Shown here: positions 20,208 through 31,687 of the stretch, piece after piece
Layout of the letters: each line of letters begins with the position of its first letter
Position numbering within the stretch: position 1 is the stretch's first letter
NCBI RefSeq assembly: GCF_000835495.1
Contig: NW_015622545.1
Location: 1,814,777-1,878,776, forward strand
Length of the DNA stretch: 64,000 nucleotides
Direction: 5' to 3'
Source: Cladophialophora immunda
Lineage: Eukaryota > Ascomycota > Eurotiomycetes > Chaetothyriales > Herpotrichiellaceae
Translations under genes and position numbers: made by a program
Notes under the pieces: generated by a model
What the model was told of the DNA's origin: nothing
The model's input: the letters and a program-made list of their open reading frames with translations, nothing else
Databases searched by the model: none

Positions 20208-21824
20208 ATGCAACCAAGACGTGCTGGTCACGAGAAGTCCAAAAATGGTTGCTTGACGTGCAGAATTCGCCGGGTGAAGTGTGACGAGTCGATCCCCTAT
20301 TGCCAGAGGTGCACCCAAACAGGCCGCAAGTGCGAAGGTCCGGTTGTTCGCGAAATCCGGTTCGTTCAGAACAAGCCGGCCAGCCAGTCGAGCACTCCGA
20401 GTCCGCCGCGGGCGGTTTCTCTCCTCGCTCCGCAACACACTGTGGACGAACGTCGTGCATGGCACTACTTCCTGTACGGCGCGGCGCCGGCATTTGCGGG
20501 GACCGTCGAAGCGACCTTTTGGCAAGACCAAGTCCCTCGACTCGCTCACATGTTTGACTTTGTCTGGGATACGGTTGTATGCCTCAGCTCCCTGTCCGAG
20601 CACGTTCCATATGTGCCACCTACCGCCGCGTCTGACCCAAGGGGTCTGACAAAACCCGCCAACCGAAAGCATCGACAGGCACTGAGATACTACCACAAAG
20701 CGATTGTGAGCGTCCGACGGCTGGCCGAGCGAGGGCAAATAGATGACTCTATCGTCGCCTTGAGCTACATCCTATTTGCCTCGGTGGAATACCACCATCG
20801 GAACGTCACCGTCGCGAAAGATTTGATGAAAAGGTGTTCCCGAATTCTCACCGACAATCTCAGGTCTCTTGACAGCCGACCGAGCTCGACCGCAGGCCAG
20901 GCCGTTCATCAGATGGTCGCATCATTCGTGTTGAAAAAGGTCATCGTGGGCGCCACTATAGGAAGCGGTCTTTCGTCCCGCCTGTCTGTCGATGACGAGA
21001 CTGGCGATGTCTTCGGGACAGCACAGTCCAGGTCCCCTCTGCTCGAGGCTAGAGTCCAGTTTGATCGTCTGATGAACCAGTCTTACGAGGTGATCAGACA
21101 CGCGGATTTTCTTCCTCACGTTGACGACGAGGAGCCGCTCAAGATACAGTTCTTGTCGCGGCGACTGTCGTTGTTGGACGACTTGCTGCGATGGAAAACC
21201 GCTTTCACGGCTAATACAGGAAGCCAGACGCCGGATCTGGAGAACGATATGATGACATCGTATCTCTTAATGTATTGGGCAGTCTGCTACGTCTCTGTGG
21301 GAGCATGCCTCAGCCCTCATCAGACCGTATACGACACCTGCATGGACCACTTTGCGGACATCGTCGAGCAAGCCACGTTCTGCCTCCGGCAGGCCGCCCA
21401 GTACCCAAAGGCTCAACGACTCCTATCGACCTTTGACCCCGGCCTCATCCCACCATTGTACTTCTGCGCAACGAAATGCCGGGACCCGACACTGAGACGA
21501 GCGGCGCTATGTCTAATGCGTCAGGCTCCAGAGGAAGACAACTCCTGGGTATTTGTCGAGCCCGATCGCGTGGTGGCCAAAGTCATCTCGATCGAGGAGG
21601 GCGAATGTCAGCTCTCCTGCTCGACGGACTTGCCACAGTCTCACTATGCTAGCCTCTTGCCGCCCGAAGAGCGTCGCTTTGCCTATGTCAGCGTTGTGGG
21701 CCGCGAAACGCCGACCGGGAAACGGCGCCAGGCTCTCGAGCTGAGCAGGTTTGAATACGCGGTTGATGGCTCGAGAAGGCTGGTCCACGAATACGCCTGG
21801 CTGGACGATGTGCAGGAGGGTTGA
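20208..21824 (+). CDS. Zn2Cys6 transcription factor
   Basis: Fungal binuclear-zinc-cluster regulator, 538 aa, single exon. The DNA-binding cluster is at the N-terminus: Cys15, 18, 25, 32, 35 and 42 with spacing C-x2-C-x6-C-x6-C-x2-C-x6-C (GCLTCRIRRVKCDESIPYCQRC). The remainder has the helical, Leu-rich character of the DUF3468-type regulatory region common in such factors, with ALRYYHKAIVSVRRL and DDSIVALSYILFASVEYHH segments and ARTW-less architecture. No coiled-coil dimerisation element is obvious directly after the cluster. It is divergent from the galactonate-dehydratase-like gene, which suggests but does not prove local regulation. Confidence 0.9.
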   Translation: MQPRRAGHEKSKNGCLTCRIRRVKCDESIPYCQRCTQTGRKCEGPVVREIRFVQNKPASQSSTPSPPRAVSLLAPQHTVDERRAWHYFLYGAAPAFAGTVEATFWQDQVPRLAHMFDFVWDTVVCLSSLSEHVPYVPPTAASDPRGLTKPANRKHRQALRYYHKAIVSVRRLAERGQIDDSIVALSYILFASVEYHHRNVTVAKDLMKRCSRILTDNLRSLDSRPSSTAGQAVHQMVASFVLKKVIVGATIGSGLSSRLSVDDETGDVFGTAQSRSPLLEARVQFDRLMNQSYEVIRHADFLPHVDDEEPLKIQFLSRRLSLLDDLLRWKTAFTANTGSQTPDLENDMMTSYLLMYWAVCYVSVGACLSPHQTVYDTCMDHFADIVEQATFCLRQAAQYPKAQRLLSTFDPGLIPPLYFCATKCRDPTLRRAALCLMRQAPEEDNSWVFVEPDRVVAKVISIEEGECQLSCSTDLPQSHYASLLPPEERRFAYVSVVGRETPTGKRRQALELSRFEYAVDGSRRLVHEYAWLDDVQEG

Positions 21825-23122
21825 TTCGATGCGGAGCGTGAGGGACCACCCCCACACTGGCACATGAGGTCTGAAGGCCTTCGTCAGGCGCCCTCGATGG
21901 GATTACGATATGTTGTCCCTTGACCCAATATCAGCGAGGGCCTGAGATTTATCTCAGCCACATTTGACACAACTGAACAAGCCACCACATCAGCTCCGTC
22001 GAGTCTATAAGCAACCAAAGTGTAGCTTGAGGACAGCGATATACAAAGATGACAAGGCTCCTGTGGCGTTCGGCGCCTGACACGAGACAAAAAGGATTAT
22101 TGTTGGGGGAGAGAATCAGATCAGTAAACATAGATTCCAGAGTCCGTTTTCCATGGCAAGAGATGGATCGGGAGTTGTGAACATGTATGTGGAACGAATC
22201 CAGGCCGAAGGCAAGGAGACACACCGGGGAACCTTGTTGGACCATGTCAGGGTAGTGCCTCGATTCCCTGCCTCACGGCAAAAAGACGGAGTATCTCGCC
22301 AGTAGTGGCGGATTTTTAGGCACCAAACTCGCAAAGTAGATAAAGGTTCTGTCAGACGGCAGTTCCTGACAGACCATCAGTTGTTCCACAGTTGGCACGC
22401 AGGGCGAGTGTCGGTCTCTAAATGGGGGTATGGTCGGGACGGCTTCTCATCAGTCGACAGGGACTCCGCATCAGCAGCATCCCTTCCTTTTCTTGTAGGT
22501 TCGGTCATCTAGGTACGTAGTCAGTGCACGGCCGATGTTCTGAAGCGCTGAAGTGCGAAGACATGATCCCTGACGGTCTTTCTCAAGTAGTTAGGAGGTA
22601 GAAGGGGCACCCCTTCTCGAGATATCAGCGCAAGAACATGTCGGGATGACAATCTCAACTCAAATTTTGCGCTACTCGCTAGACAACATCTTCTATCGAG
22701 ACCTTCCTATTTGAAATGGAGGACAAACACAGATCGTGCTGAATCCCCTATTGCGCCTCCGAGCAGCAAACTTTTGCGATCATAGCAGAGAGGGTTTGCC
22801 ATGGTGCGCTGCAATATCAGCTTCGCGGGCGCCACGTCCCTCCCCAGAGACAGAGGTATCTCGGCAGTGTCTGGCTTTGGATCATAATGCCGTCGCAGGA
22901 CAATACCGCGACGGACTCGTAGGCCTCCAAAACTGGATCAACTCCGATTGCAGCGCTGATAGCGGAGCCACGAGCGATTGTAGCAAGGGTGGGTGGTTTG
23001 GTGCTCTTCGTTCCGCCCGGTATTCGTCTGCGCAGCAGCGGCGTACTGAAGCCATTCAGGATCCAGTGGGTCCCCGGAAATCAAGGCACGCCCTTTTCAA
23101 CTCTGTAAACAAACTGTGGTGT
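21825..23122. other. Intergenic, nothing recognised
   Basis: About 1.3 kb between the convergent Zn2Cys6 regulator and eIF2-alpha genes. Several short frames on both strands have no protein-like composition, and the 22736-23326 plus-strand frame overlaps the eIF2-alpha coding strand antisense and is discounted. Confidence 0.5.
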
Positions 23123-24124
23123 TTATGCGACCTCAGGCCCTTCATCACTCTCGCTCACATCTTCATCACCGCTAACCTCCTCGTTCTCCCGCGCTCTCTT
23201 ATCCATCAGTGCCTGCAACTCGGCATCATCATGCTCTGTCACGGCTTTAGGGGCCATCTTGACCACACAAGCACCCCCTGCTTCCTTGATGTTGTCATCG
23301 ATATCCTTAATTGCTTGTTCCAGTAGTTGAATGCCCATTCCTTTGTCCAAACATTGGCTGGTGAGGACGTAGTGTGGAGGAGACACCAGCTTCACCTTGA
23401 CTTGTGTTTCCGCAGAGTTTCTTGACTCAGCTTGCCTCAGTGCTGCCTTGACAGCATCGATGCCGTCGTACTTGAAACAGGTCACCTCCACGTCAGCTCG
23501 TACTTTTGTCGGATGCGGCGTCAGTTTCTTGCTGATGTACGTGAGCAACTCCTCCTTGACGACCTCGTTGGGGAACGTCACGTCATTCCACACATCAGGG
23601 TTGGTGATGGAGAGCTTGAAAGCATCGTTGGCGTGACCATATTTTCGGTTGAGCGGCCAGCCAATATCCTCGTATAGTTTCAGGATGGGTGTCTTCGTCT
23701 TTTCGGCAACGTGCCGCATGATGGAATGGACCGACTTGCTCTTGTTGTACCGTTCCTCACATCGCACAATATCTTCGGCAGAGACTCTTCGTTTGGACAG
23801 GTCGATATAACCCTTCTCTTTGTCTACTCTAAGGACCACCACAACTTCATTGCGACCGATGCGGATGAGTTTTTGTATGGATCTGATACGTCTCCGCGAG
23901 AGTTCGGAGAGAAGGATCATGCCATCGATGTTGTCGTACTCTAGGAGCTTGACGTAGGCACCCATTTCTGCAATCTGTTGTGAGGTTTGTCAGGGCTACT
24001 GCCAACATGACACAGGCACCAAATTGCCACCTACCTGTTTGACATTCACCATCACAAAACTGTCGATCTCCGGGTATTTCTCCTCGTAGAACCGACAATT
24101 CGTCAACGAATTCGGGTCCGACAT
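23123..24124 (-). CDS. SUI2: Translation initiation factor eIF2 alpha subunit
   Basis: Regulatory subunit of the eIF2 GTPase that delivers initiator tRNA; its phosphorylation slows translation under stress. Exon 1 24124-24035 (MSDPNSLTNCRFYEEKYPEI), a 60-nt intron, exon 2 23974-23123; 313 aa, the normal length. The S1 domain spans residues ~15-90 (VMVNVKQIAEMGAYVKLLEY). The kinase target loop is MILLSELSRRRIRSI, with the regulatory Ser at position 56 counting Met (Ser51 by convention). The helical domain follows (YGHANDAFKLSITNP, DVWND), then the alpha-beta domain (VEVTCFKYDGIDAVKAALRQ), and an acidic tail (SGDEDVSESDEGPE). Start chosen because the first exon supplies the conserved N-terminus. 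Confidence 0.97.
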
Positions 24125-25695
24125 TTTGACGGTGTCAATTCAGAGAAAGGCGTGCTTCGCGAGGCCGATGGTATCTTCCCAATCGCTGAAAATGGGTTTA
24201 GGATCCCTGCGTGAGTAAAGATGAAGGAAATAATAGTTGTGACTCGATGGCGTGTCGGATCGCATGTGCGGGCAACTTCTGGGCTGAATTCACTTCTGCG
24301 GGCGGGCGCCCAAACTTTTGCGCCAAGCCGGTGGCCTCTTCCCTTTCTGGTCTAGGGTCTCGCTGCCTAACTGCACTGTAGGGATGAGGCTCTTACAGAC
24401 GGCTCTACAACTGCCCCCCTCATCATCACTGCGCCCTACGTATCCTTTAGACCACACCTATTCGAGGTCGAACAACCCAGTCGCTCCGCCGAAGACTGAG
24501 GTTTCATTTGCCGCGCTACTCCCGTGTATCAAAGAGCGCCTGCTAGCCTCGCCGCGCAAGTTCGCCAGCTCCAGTCTGCAAGAAAGATGCAGCCGTCGAC
24601 GAAGCGGATACTCGTGTACCAGCTGCTTCCCGTGCGGCCGCCCACAGCTCTGCCATTGCTCAGCTCGATTCTCTCCCAGCTGCGTCCGGTGCTCTGCATA
24701 CTTGGTCGTTGACCGCGCACGAACCCTTACAGCGTTGTCTTCTTCGAAGCCCGTTGCAGTCGCACCAACTCGCAAGGCTGCCATATCCCTCCCAGCTTTG
24801 AATCCCCTTTGCCCCTCTGATGAATGCACGTTACTGAGTTGACGGCGTCGTACCTCGCAGGTCGTTTGCAGCCCCCGCCGCTTCGAACCAGCCCATCGCT
24901 CGAGGCGTACGTGCCCAGGCCTTTCCTGTACACGTACAAAATTCCCTTCCTCGGCGTTCCCTCTTCCTGTACTCGTGCTTGATTATGCCATGGGGAGTGC
25001 TGTTAAGAATAAGCTGGATACCCCCCGTGGCGAAGAGGTAGTCACATTGGAGCCAGGAGCTGAGAAAACCGGCCTGGATGTGCAACGAATGTACTGTTTG
25101 GACCAGGGCTATGCGTATATTTCAAGGAACAGTGGACTGCTCCTACTGAAAGACAAGGCTTCGCCTTGAATGAGACTATTCTCGCTTGTGGTCGCGGAGG
25201 CTATCTTGCTTTGATCCCGCCGCTTTATTTCGCTTTGGTTGTGCAGTGTCGCCCAGTGAGGTCATTGTACTTAGCCTCGGATCAAATATTATCCAGCTCT
25301 GCGGCTCACGTGCCCCCTCTCCAGCCAGTCAAGCCTTCGCTAATGCAAGCGCAAACCCCACGTCATTTGAAATTCAACCCGCATCACTTCCTTCCGTGCC
25401 AGTTTGGTCCCAGCTGATTGGATTTGCGAGGCAAGAATGGCCTCCGGGATCAGCTTTCCACAGTCCTTTGTCGCCAACGCCAACGCGTTCACACGCTCTA
25501 GACCAAACATTCCATTCGCTTTCAGATCCCATTCCTGATCTTCGTTCGAGCCCCTCACCCAGCTGCGAACCCTTCTCACCCGCAAGAGACTCCTGCCCTC
25601 AATTCCAGGGTGCCTCTCAGACCTTTTTGTCCGAAATATGACATGAGATCGCCTCCCGCCTCTGGCTACCCTGCGCCTCGTTGACTCCGCTCGCA
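24125..25695. other. Intergenic, divergent promoters of eIF2-alpha and SLC26 transporter
   Basis: About 1.57 kb. The frames present (for example 24318-24842 plus, 24458-24829 minus) are of roughly equal quality on both strands and match no family. The region probably holds two promoters and a long 5' untranslated region of the transporter. Confidence 0.5.
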
Positions 25696-28261
25696 ATGGC
25701 AGACTCCAGGTCACCTTGCATTCGTTCTTCAGACCCTTCCACTTCTGCTCGGCGGGTGTCTCAGCAAAGTGTCCGATTTGCAGACGCAGACCAATATGCA
25801 CCTCTCATTCCTAGCCGGCTGCGGGAGACCACGATTCTCTCCCCCGAAGACAAGATGACAAGATCCAGGTCCCGTGAAGATACAAGTGACGAGGAAAATC
25901 AGCGTCTCCCCCCGCCGACCTTGAACTTGGCGGCCGACGAAAATACACCTCTCATTGCTGAACCGGAACCTTTGGTGAACGAGGAAGGGGACAGCGTTCA
26001 AGGAGAACTCGTCGAACCTTCGACGCAGTCGCTACATGCTCGGAATAATGCCCTGGGGAACTATCACCACAGCCGTCTTTGTGGCCTCATGAACTGCGAT
26101 CACGGAACGTTTTCTCCCAGAGCTCCTTCGGTCGAAAGTGAGGGGAGCACCAATCTCTCCTTCGGTGGTCGATACGCCGATGACATGGCCGCCGATGGCA
26201 GTCCACGGGACCCGGTCCGCGGCATCCTGGGCGAGGCTGTCACCGACACTCTTGCACCGAGTAAGAGCCTGAGCACGACCAGATGGCTGGCCGAAAGACA
26301 CGGGATTAAGAGCCACCGATACATGTACTTCTCCTACTATTTCCCTTTCGTCAAGTGGGTCGGTCAATACCGCTGGAGCTGGTTCCAGGGTGATCTGGTC
26401 GCTGCTCTCACCATGGCATCCTTTTACATCCCGATGTCCCTCTCATACGCTGCAAACCTTGCACACATACCCCCAATCAATGGGCTTTATTCGTTTGTCT
26501 TCAACCCGTTAATCTATGCATTCTTGGGTACTTGCCCGCAGATGGTCGTTGGGCCTGAAGCAGCAGGGTCTTTGCTGGTTGGCCAGGTGGTCAAGACATG
26601 CATTGACAGAGGCGAATCCCAGGATGACGATTCTAAGCTCAATGCTGAAATCGCCGGCGTGGTGACTGCAATGGCAGGAGGCATCATCTTCGTCGCTGGC
26701 CTGGCAAGGCTTGGGTTTCTCGACAGCGTCCTCAGTCGACCTTTTCTTCGAGGCTTTATTAGCGCCATCGGGTTCGTCATCATTGTTGATCAGTTGATTC
26801 CCGAGTTGGGCCTCGCCGAAGCCGCGAAAGAAGCGGAGGGCGTGTCACACGGGAGCAGTGCTCAAAAGCTGGCATTCCTGGGTAGGAACATCGGAGATGC
26901 TCACGCTTTGACTGCCGCAGTCTCTTTTGGAGCCTTTACCGTCATCATGGTTTTCCGGTAAGTTGTGACCAGATAAAGCCTTGTCTAAGCTCTGACATCA
27001 CAGGTATCTCAAACAACAACTACAGCCCAGATATCACTGGGTAGCATACTTTCCTGATCGCTTCCTTGTAGTCGCTCTCTCGGCAGTTCTGGCCTGGGCA
27101 TATTCTTGGGACAAGCATGGCCTCGATGTCCTTGGTGAAGTCAAATCATCTGGTGGAACGGCCATCCCATTCCATTGGCCCTTCCAGTTCCGGCATATGA
27201 AACATATCGACACGGCCTTGAGCACGTCCTTCTTGATTGCATTACTGGGATTCTTCGAATCGTCGGTCGCGGCCAAGGGCCTCGGAGAAGGGGGCCAAGT
27301 CAAGCACATGACGCTCAGCGCGAATCGAGAGTTGATTGCTTTGGGCACTGCGAACATTGCAGGTGGCTTCTTCATGGCTCTGCCTGCGTTCGGTGGTTAT
27401 GGACGGAGCAAAGTGAATGCGGCGACCGGAGGCACCACCCCGATGAGCAGCATTCTCCTCAGTCTCATCACCTTCATCTGTGTGTTGTTCGTCGTTCCTT
27501 ATTTCTACTACCTCCCCAAGGGCGTTCTTTCGGCCATGGTTTCGGTTGTCGCATACTCTCTGATCGAAGAATGCCCTCACGACATCAAGTTCTTTGTCAA
27601 GATTAGAGGCTGGACAGAGTTATCGCTGATGACGATCATCTTTGTGGCCACGGTTTTCTATTCTCTGTCGGTCGGAATGGCCCTCGGCATTGGCCTGTCC
27701 CTGTTGGCCTTGATCCGTCACGCCACGAAGCCTAGGATCCAAATCCTCGGCAAAGTGCCCGGGACGGCAAATCAGTTCGAGAATGCGGAACTTACACCCG
27801 AGAATATAGAGTATATCGAAGGTTGCTTGATCGTCAAGATCCCTGAGCCGCTCACTTTCGCAAATACGGGAGAACTGAAAAACCGACTCAGACGGTTGGA
27901 GCAGTACGGCACCAATGCTGCTCATCCTTCATTGCCACGAGTGCGCCACGAGGATAATAACCGCAATATCATCTTTGATGTGCACGGCGTCACCACCATT
28001 GACGGATCTGGAACTCAAGTATTTACTGAAATCGTGGAAGATTACGTAAAGCGCGGCATTCGTGTTATCTTTTGCAGGTTACCTCAGAGACGGAGTCAAG
28101 TTTACAAAAGTTTTGAGAGGAGCGGCATTGTTGGGTTGGTTGGCGGCACGAGACACTTTGTGGGCAGTGTGGAGGAGGCGTTGAGGTTGAGTGAAGCAGA
28201 GGATTTGGAGGAGTATTTCGACGAGAGGTTGACCGGACATCAAGAGCATCAGCATCACTAG
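25696..28261 (+). CDS. SLC26/SulP-family anion transporter with STAS domain
   Basis: Membrane transporter, 839 aa, exons 25696-26957 and 27004-28261 around a 46-nt intron. A hydrophilic N-terminal extension of ~210 residues precedes the SulP core, which begins at about YFPFVKWVGQYRWSWFQGDLVAALT, followed by IPMSLSYAANLAHIPPINGLYSF in two parts and MVVGPEAAGSLLVG. The C-terminal half has NIAGGFFMALPAFGGYGRSKVN and the STAS domain (about residues 700-820) with NIIFDVHGVTTIDGSG. The C-terminus is His-rich. The long N-terminus and sequence style resemble the yeast YGR125W (Vsb1)/YPR003C group, rather than the plasma-membrane sulfate permeases Sul1/Sul2. Vacuolar location is therefore the better guess, and the substrate is uncertain. 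Confidence 0.9.
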
Positions 28262-28540
28262 AGCGCGGAAAAGATCCAAAGGAGAACTGGGATCAGAGGG
28301 TGAACGGACATCGGCGTATCAGCATCAGCATCAGCATCATTAGAGCGAGAGCGACGGGCTACAACTCGCGGTTACATAGTTATGGTTATATTCCTAAAAG
28401 CATGGCGCGGTCTGGCATGATCTGGCACGGTCGGGAGGTGAAAAAGAGGCACTTTGCCACGGAGACTCGGTTTGTCTCCTGTTAGCTGCAGATACATTCG
28501 TTGCAACCTACACACTCGATCACTGCGCGAGAAAACAAGA

Positions 28541-30174
28541 ATGGCCTTTCTCAGCGACTTGATTGTTTTCATCTTGACTTTGTCCTTCGCTTTCCTCGTG
28601 CAATCCGCCTCTTCAGCCGTTCATTTGCCCCTGCACAGAAGGGGAGGTCGTTTCTCGTACCACGAGTCGGCGAACCTGACCTACCTCGCGTCAGTTGTCC
28701 AAGATGTCGAAGCAAAATATGCGCGCAGCTACCGTGCAATCGAAGGGAATCGCTTGGTGCGCAAATGGCACGCAAGCGGGTGCAAGGATGAGAATGACCC
28801 CGATGTGATTGATGTCGTCGGCGGGCCGAATCGATGGTATGGGGGAGCATCATGATTCTGTTATGTCTTCGAGGATGGAGCGGGAGATCACTGACCTCGG
28901 TGTCGACGAGTCACAGGTACACGACGATTGAACTGGGCCACCCACGGCAGAGATTGGAGGTCGACGTCGACATGTTGCGTCCCGATTTCTACACGATCAC
29001 AACGGCAAGCAGCACGGGGTCCAGGTACGAAACGTCTGCGTCGCAAAGCTACGGTAGGTGAAGGAGGAAAGGTGAATGCCGAGCTTGTGCGCTTGTTTGT
29101 CCCTGACCCGACAATCAGGACTCAGTCACGACAGAGCGCATCCGATCTGCGTCCGAGCCAGTGACGAGTTCCACTTCTCCCCCAACCTGCGGGCGACGCG
29201 CCTCGACTTCCCGACCTGCACGCCGGCCAAGTCGTCACGACTGAGCCTCGTGCGTTCCGGCACGGTCCTCGGCCTCGCGCCGCCGCACGGGGGATCTCTC
29301 GCCCGCCTGTCCTCCTCCCCGCTTTTGACGCAGTTGAGAGACCAGCACGTCATCGCCGACGAGGTGTGGTCCGTCACGCTGCTGGACACGGAGACCGGGA
29401 TCCTCAGCCTCGGCGGCACCGTCGCCAGGGAGGTCGAGGAGGCCAAGATCCGCGGCGAGGTCGAGTTGAAGCACTTTGGCGACGCCGGGGCCACGGCGGA
29501 GTGGGTGGGCGAGCAAGTCGACGCGCAGTTGCAGGCGGTCATGCCGAGTGAGACGCCGTGGGAGCGGCACTTCAAGTGGACCGATGTGCAAGGCGCGGCG
29601 GGCTGGTGGACGGCTCTGATGAGGGGGGTGTGGGTGAACGGAGCAAAGGTACGTACGTTCCCTTCCTGGCTGGTCACATGACCCGAGACGGGGTGTGTTC
29701 GTTTCCTCCTTTTTTGCTAATGTTGGCTCAAAGATCCTCAGGAATCAACCTGTCCTCTTCGACCTCAACGTCCCCGTCATCCTGGCGCCCTCGATCGCGG
29801 CCCAACGCTTCTACGACGCGATCGGCGGCACGAAACGCCTGGCCCCGCCCTTCGACGCTTTCTTCGCCTTCCCGTGCTTCAACCAGGTCAACCTCGCGCT
29901 GGAGATCGCCGGGCTCAACCTCCCCGCCATGCAGGGCCAGGGGACCTGGGCGGACGGCCTGCACGGCCCCGCGGGCGGGCGGTTCAGCCTGGGCAAGCTG
30001 GGCGACGGGTCCGGGTACTGCGTGGGCAGCGTGGTGGAGACGCGGATGGGGCAGAGGCGGGAGTGGCTCGACAGCGGCATGAAGGACGTGTGGGTGCTTG
30101 GGGAACCCTTCTTCCGCGGACTCGGGGTGGTCTTTGATATGGACAAGGGGAGGGTCGGGGTCAGGGTGTATTGA
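28541..30174 (+). CDS. Secreted pepsin-fold protein without catalytic DTG motifs (four exons)
   Basis: Exons 28541-28836, 28917-29053, 29119-29648, 29734-30174; 467 aa. Residues 1-~27 form a signal peptide (hydrophobic LIVFILTLSFAFLV, then SASSA). Family A1 aspartic-protease landmarks align in order: WYTTIELGHPRQRLEVDVD (usual YxGTIxIGTPPQxFxVxFD), SGTVLGLAPP, VWSVTLLDTETGILSLGG, PVLFDLNVPVILAPS, CFNQVNLALEIAGLNLPA, and WVLGEPFFRGLGVVFDMDKGRVGV. In the first site the DTG becomes DML; in the second, where DTG-S/T is expected, the sequence is LAP, so the second Asp is missing. It is thus predicted to be inactive as a protease and may bind peptides or wall material. Assigned from fold landmarks; function unknown. 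Confidence 0.75.
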
Positions 30175-30406
30175 GAAAGGGAGGAGGTGAGAAAGGGGCA
30201 CGCACAGAGACATCAGTGGGTGGATGCGTACGAGGTATTCGAAGGACAATGGATGACAGACACACACATTCCAATAACGGCACCGCGAGGATTGATTCAA
30301 CGTCCTTGATAACTTTTTTTGCCATCATTCATCATCTTTTTTTGTGTTGTCGCTTTGGTCTTCAACTCCGTTTTGAGACACCTGGCTTCTCTCCATCTCC
30401 CAAAGC

Positions 30407-31687
30407 CTACTTGCTCTCCTTGACAATCTGCTTCAGCGCCTTCTCGTACTCCTCGACCTCCTTGGCGCCCACGAGGGTGATGTCCCTGCGCTTTCCCTCG
30501 ATCATGATGGTCGGGACGGAATCCACCCCGTTGCCTGCCTGCTGGCGAACCATGCTGCCAAAAGTATTGTATGTCAGCCTCGGTGGGCGGCAAGCTTTGC
30601 GGAATTGCCCTCGTAACGACAAAGAACCCTTCCAATAACTTCCCCTTGGGGCAAGAAACTCACTTCTTGACATCCATCATGCCGTCGCTCTTGTCCTGGA
30701 TGAACGGACGCGCTTCGGATTCGGGAATGCCGGCGGCGGCGGTGGCCTGGAGCAATGTCTCGTCCGACGACGGGTGTCTCTCGTTCTCGAAGTACTGGGA
30801 GTAGAGCGCTGTGATGGCGATCAACCCGATTCCCCCGCGGAGAGGGTGAGGCAGAGACCGTGTGCTGGACCGTCTCTCTGGTGGGACTTACAGTTGATGA
30901 TTTTGTCGGCCGTTTCGGGGCCCTTTTCTTCCTGGAAGTGCTGGATCACGCGATGCGCGTCCATGGTGTTGGCGACGGTGCCGCCGAACTTGAAGTTGAT
31001 GCCGGCCGAGACGCCATACGCGGTCATCAAGGTCATGTACTAACAGGTGATATGGATCAGCTTTCGGGGGGGGGGACGTTTGAGTACCCCAGGGGGAGAC
31101 TGCAGATACCATCTTCATCTTCTCCTCGGAGTCGCCATAGCGGGACTTCTTGTACCAGTCATACTTGTTCTCCCCTTCCGCGGTGGCGTCGGGATTCAGC
31201 TGGTAGGGAAAGTACTTTACGACAAAAGTCACGTCCTTTGCATCGTCACTCTGCCGGAATCGACGGAGGGCTGTTTGACCAAGTCAGGCGGCATTCCCAG
31301 TACGTCCACCGCAGGGAACCTCCAACTCCCAGGGGAAGAGAACAGACCTTCGTCAAGCCTGCCAACTCACATTACATGGTGCGAGTCAGTCACGCCAACT
31401 CCCTCTCTCCTGGTCGTTACATGGGGGAGCCGGGCAAAAATGGCCATGGGAAGAACTAAGAAGAAAGAAAAGACTGTATACCGTCGCTTGGCCAGATACG
31501 TCCTGTGAGACACACATGATCAATCAGCCCGGTTTTGACCAAGACGAACACACACCACCCCCCCTCCATTGCATTGGTGGATTGGCAGACGGGCGGTAGA
31601 TTTTCCAGGATGACGGTTGACAGGATGCATGTCTCACCACGGGCAAATGGTGTCCAAGGTAAAAGATATCTGTGCTTCGTACGTCAT
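30407..31687 (-). CDS. DsbA/FrnE-like thioredoxin-fold protein with two microexons (seven exons)
   Basis: 227 aa from exons 31687-31638, 31502-31482 (21 nt), 31358-31348 (11 nt), 31270-31110, 31039-30892, 30808-30664, 30554-30407. Joined, the N-terminus reads MTYEAQISFTLDTICPWTYL then AKRRLDEALRRFRQ, the standard start of FrnE/HCCA-isomerase-like DsbA proteins. Later come KFGGTVANTMDAHRVIQHFQ, YSQYFENERHPSSDETLL, and VDSVPTIMIEGKRRDITLVGA (cis-Pro loop SVPT). The active-site position is CPWT, with one Cys rather than CxxC, so a simple dithiol oxidoreductase role is doubtful. No signal peptide; probably cytosolic. The 11-nt exon is required: without it the frame breaks and the conserved LDEAL helix start is lost. 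All introns are GT-AG. Confidence 0.9.

Noticed and set aside
22736..23326. 196-codon plus-strand frame
   Set aside because: Its second half is antisense to eIF2-alpha coding sequence and the first half has no protein character; open by chance.
24318..24842. 174-codon plus-strand frame between eIF2-alpha and the SLC26 transporter
   Set aside because: The opposite strand is equally open, the composition is Ser/Pro/Leu-biased as expected from C-rich leader DNA, and no family is recognised.
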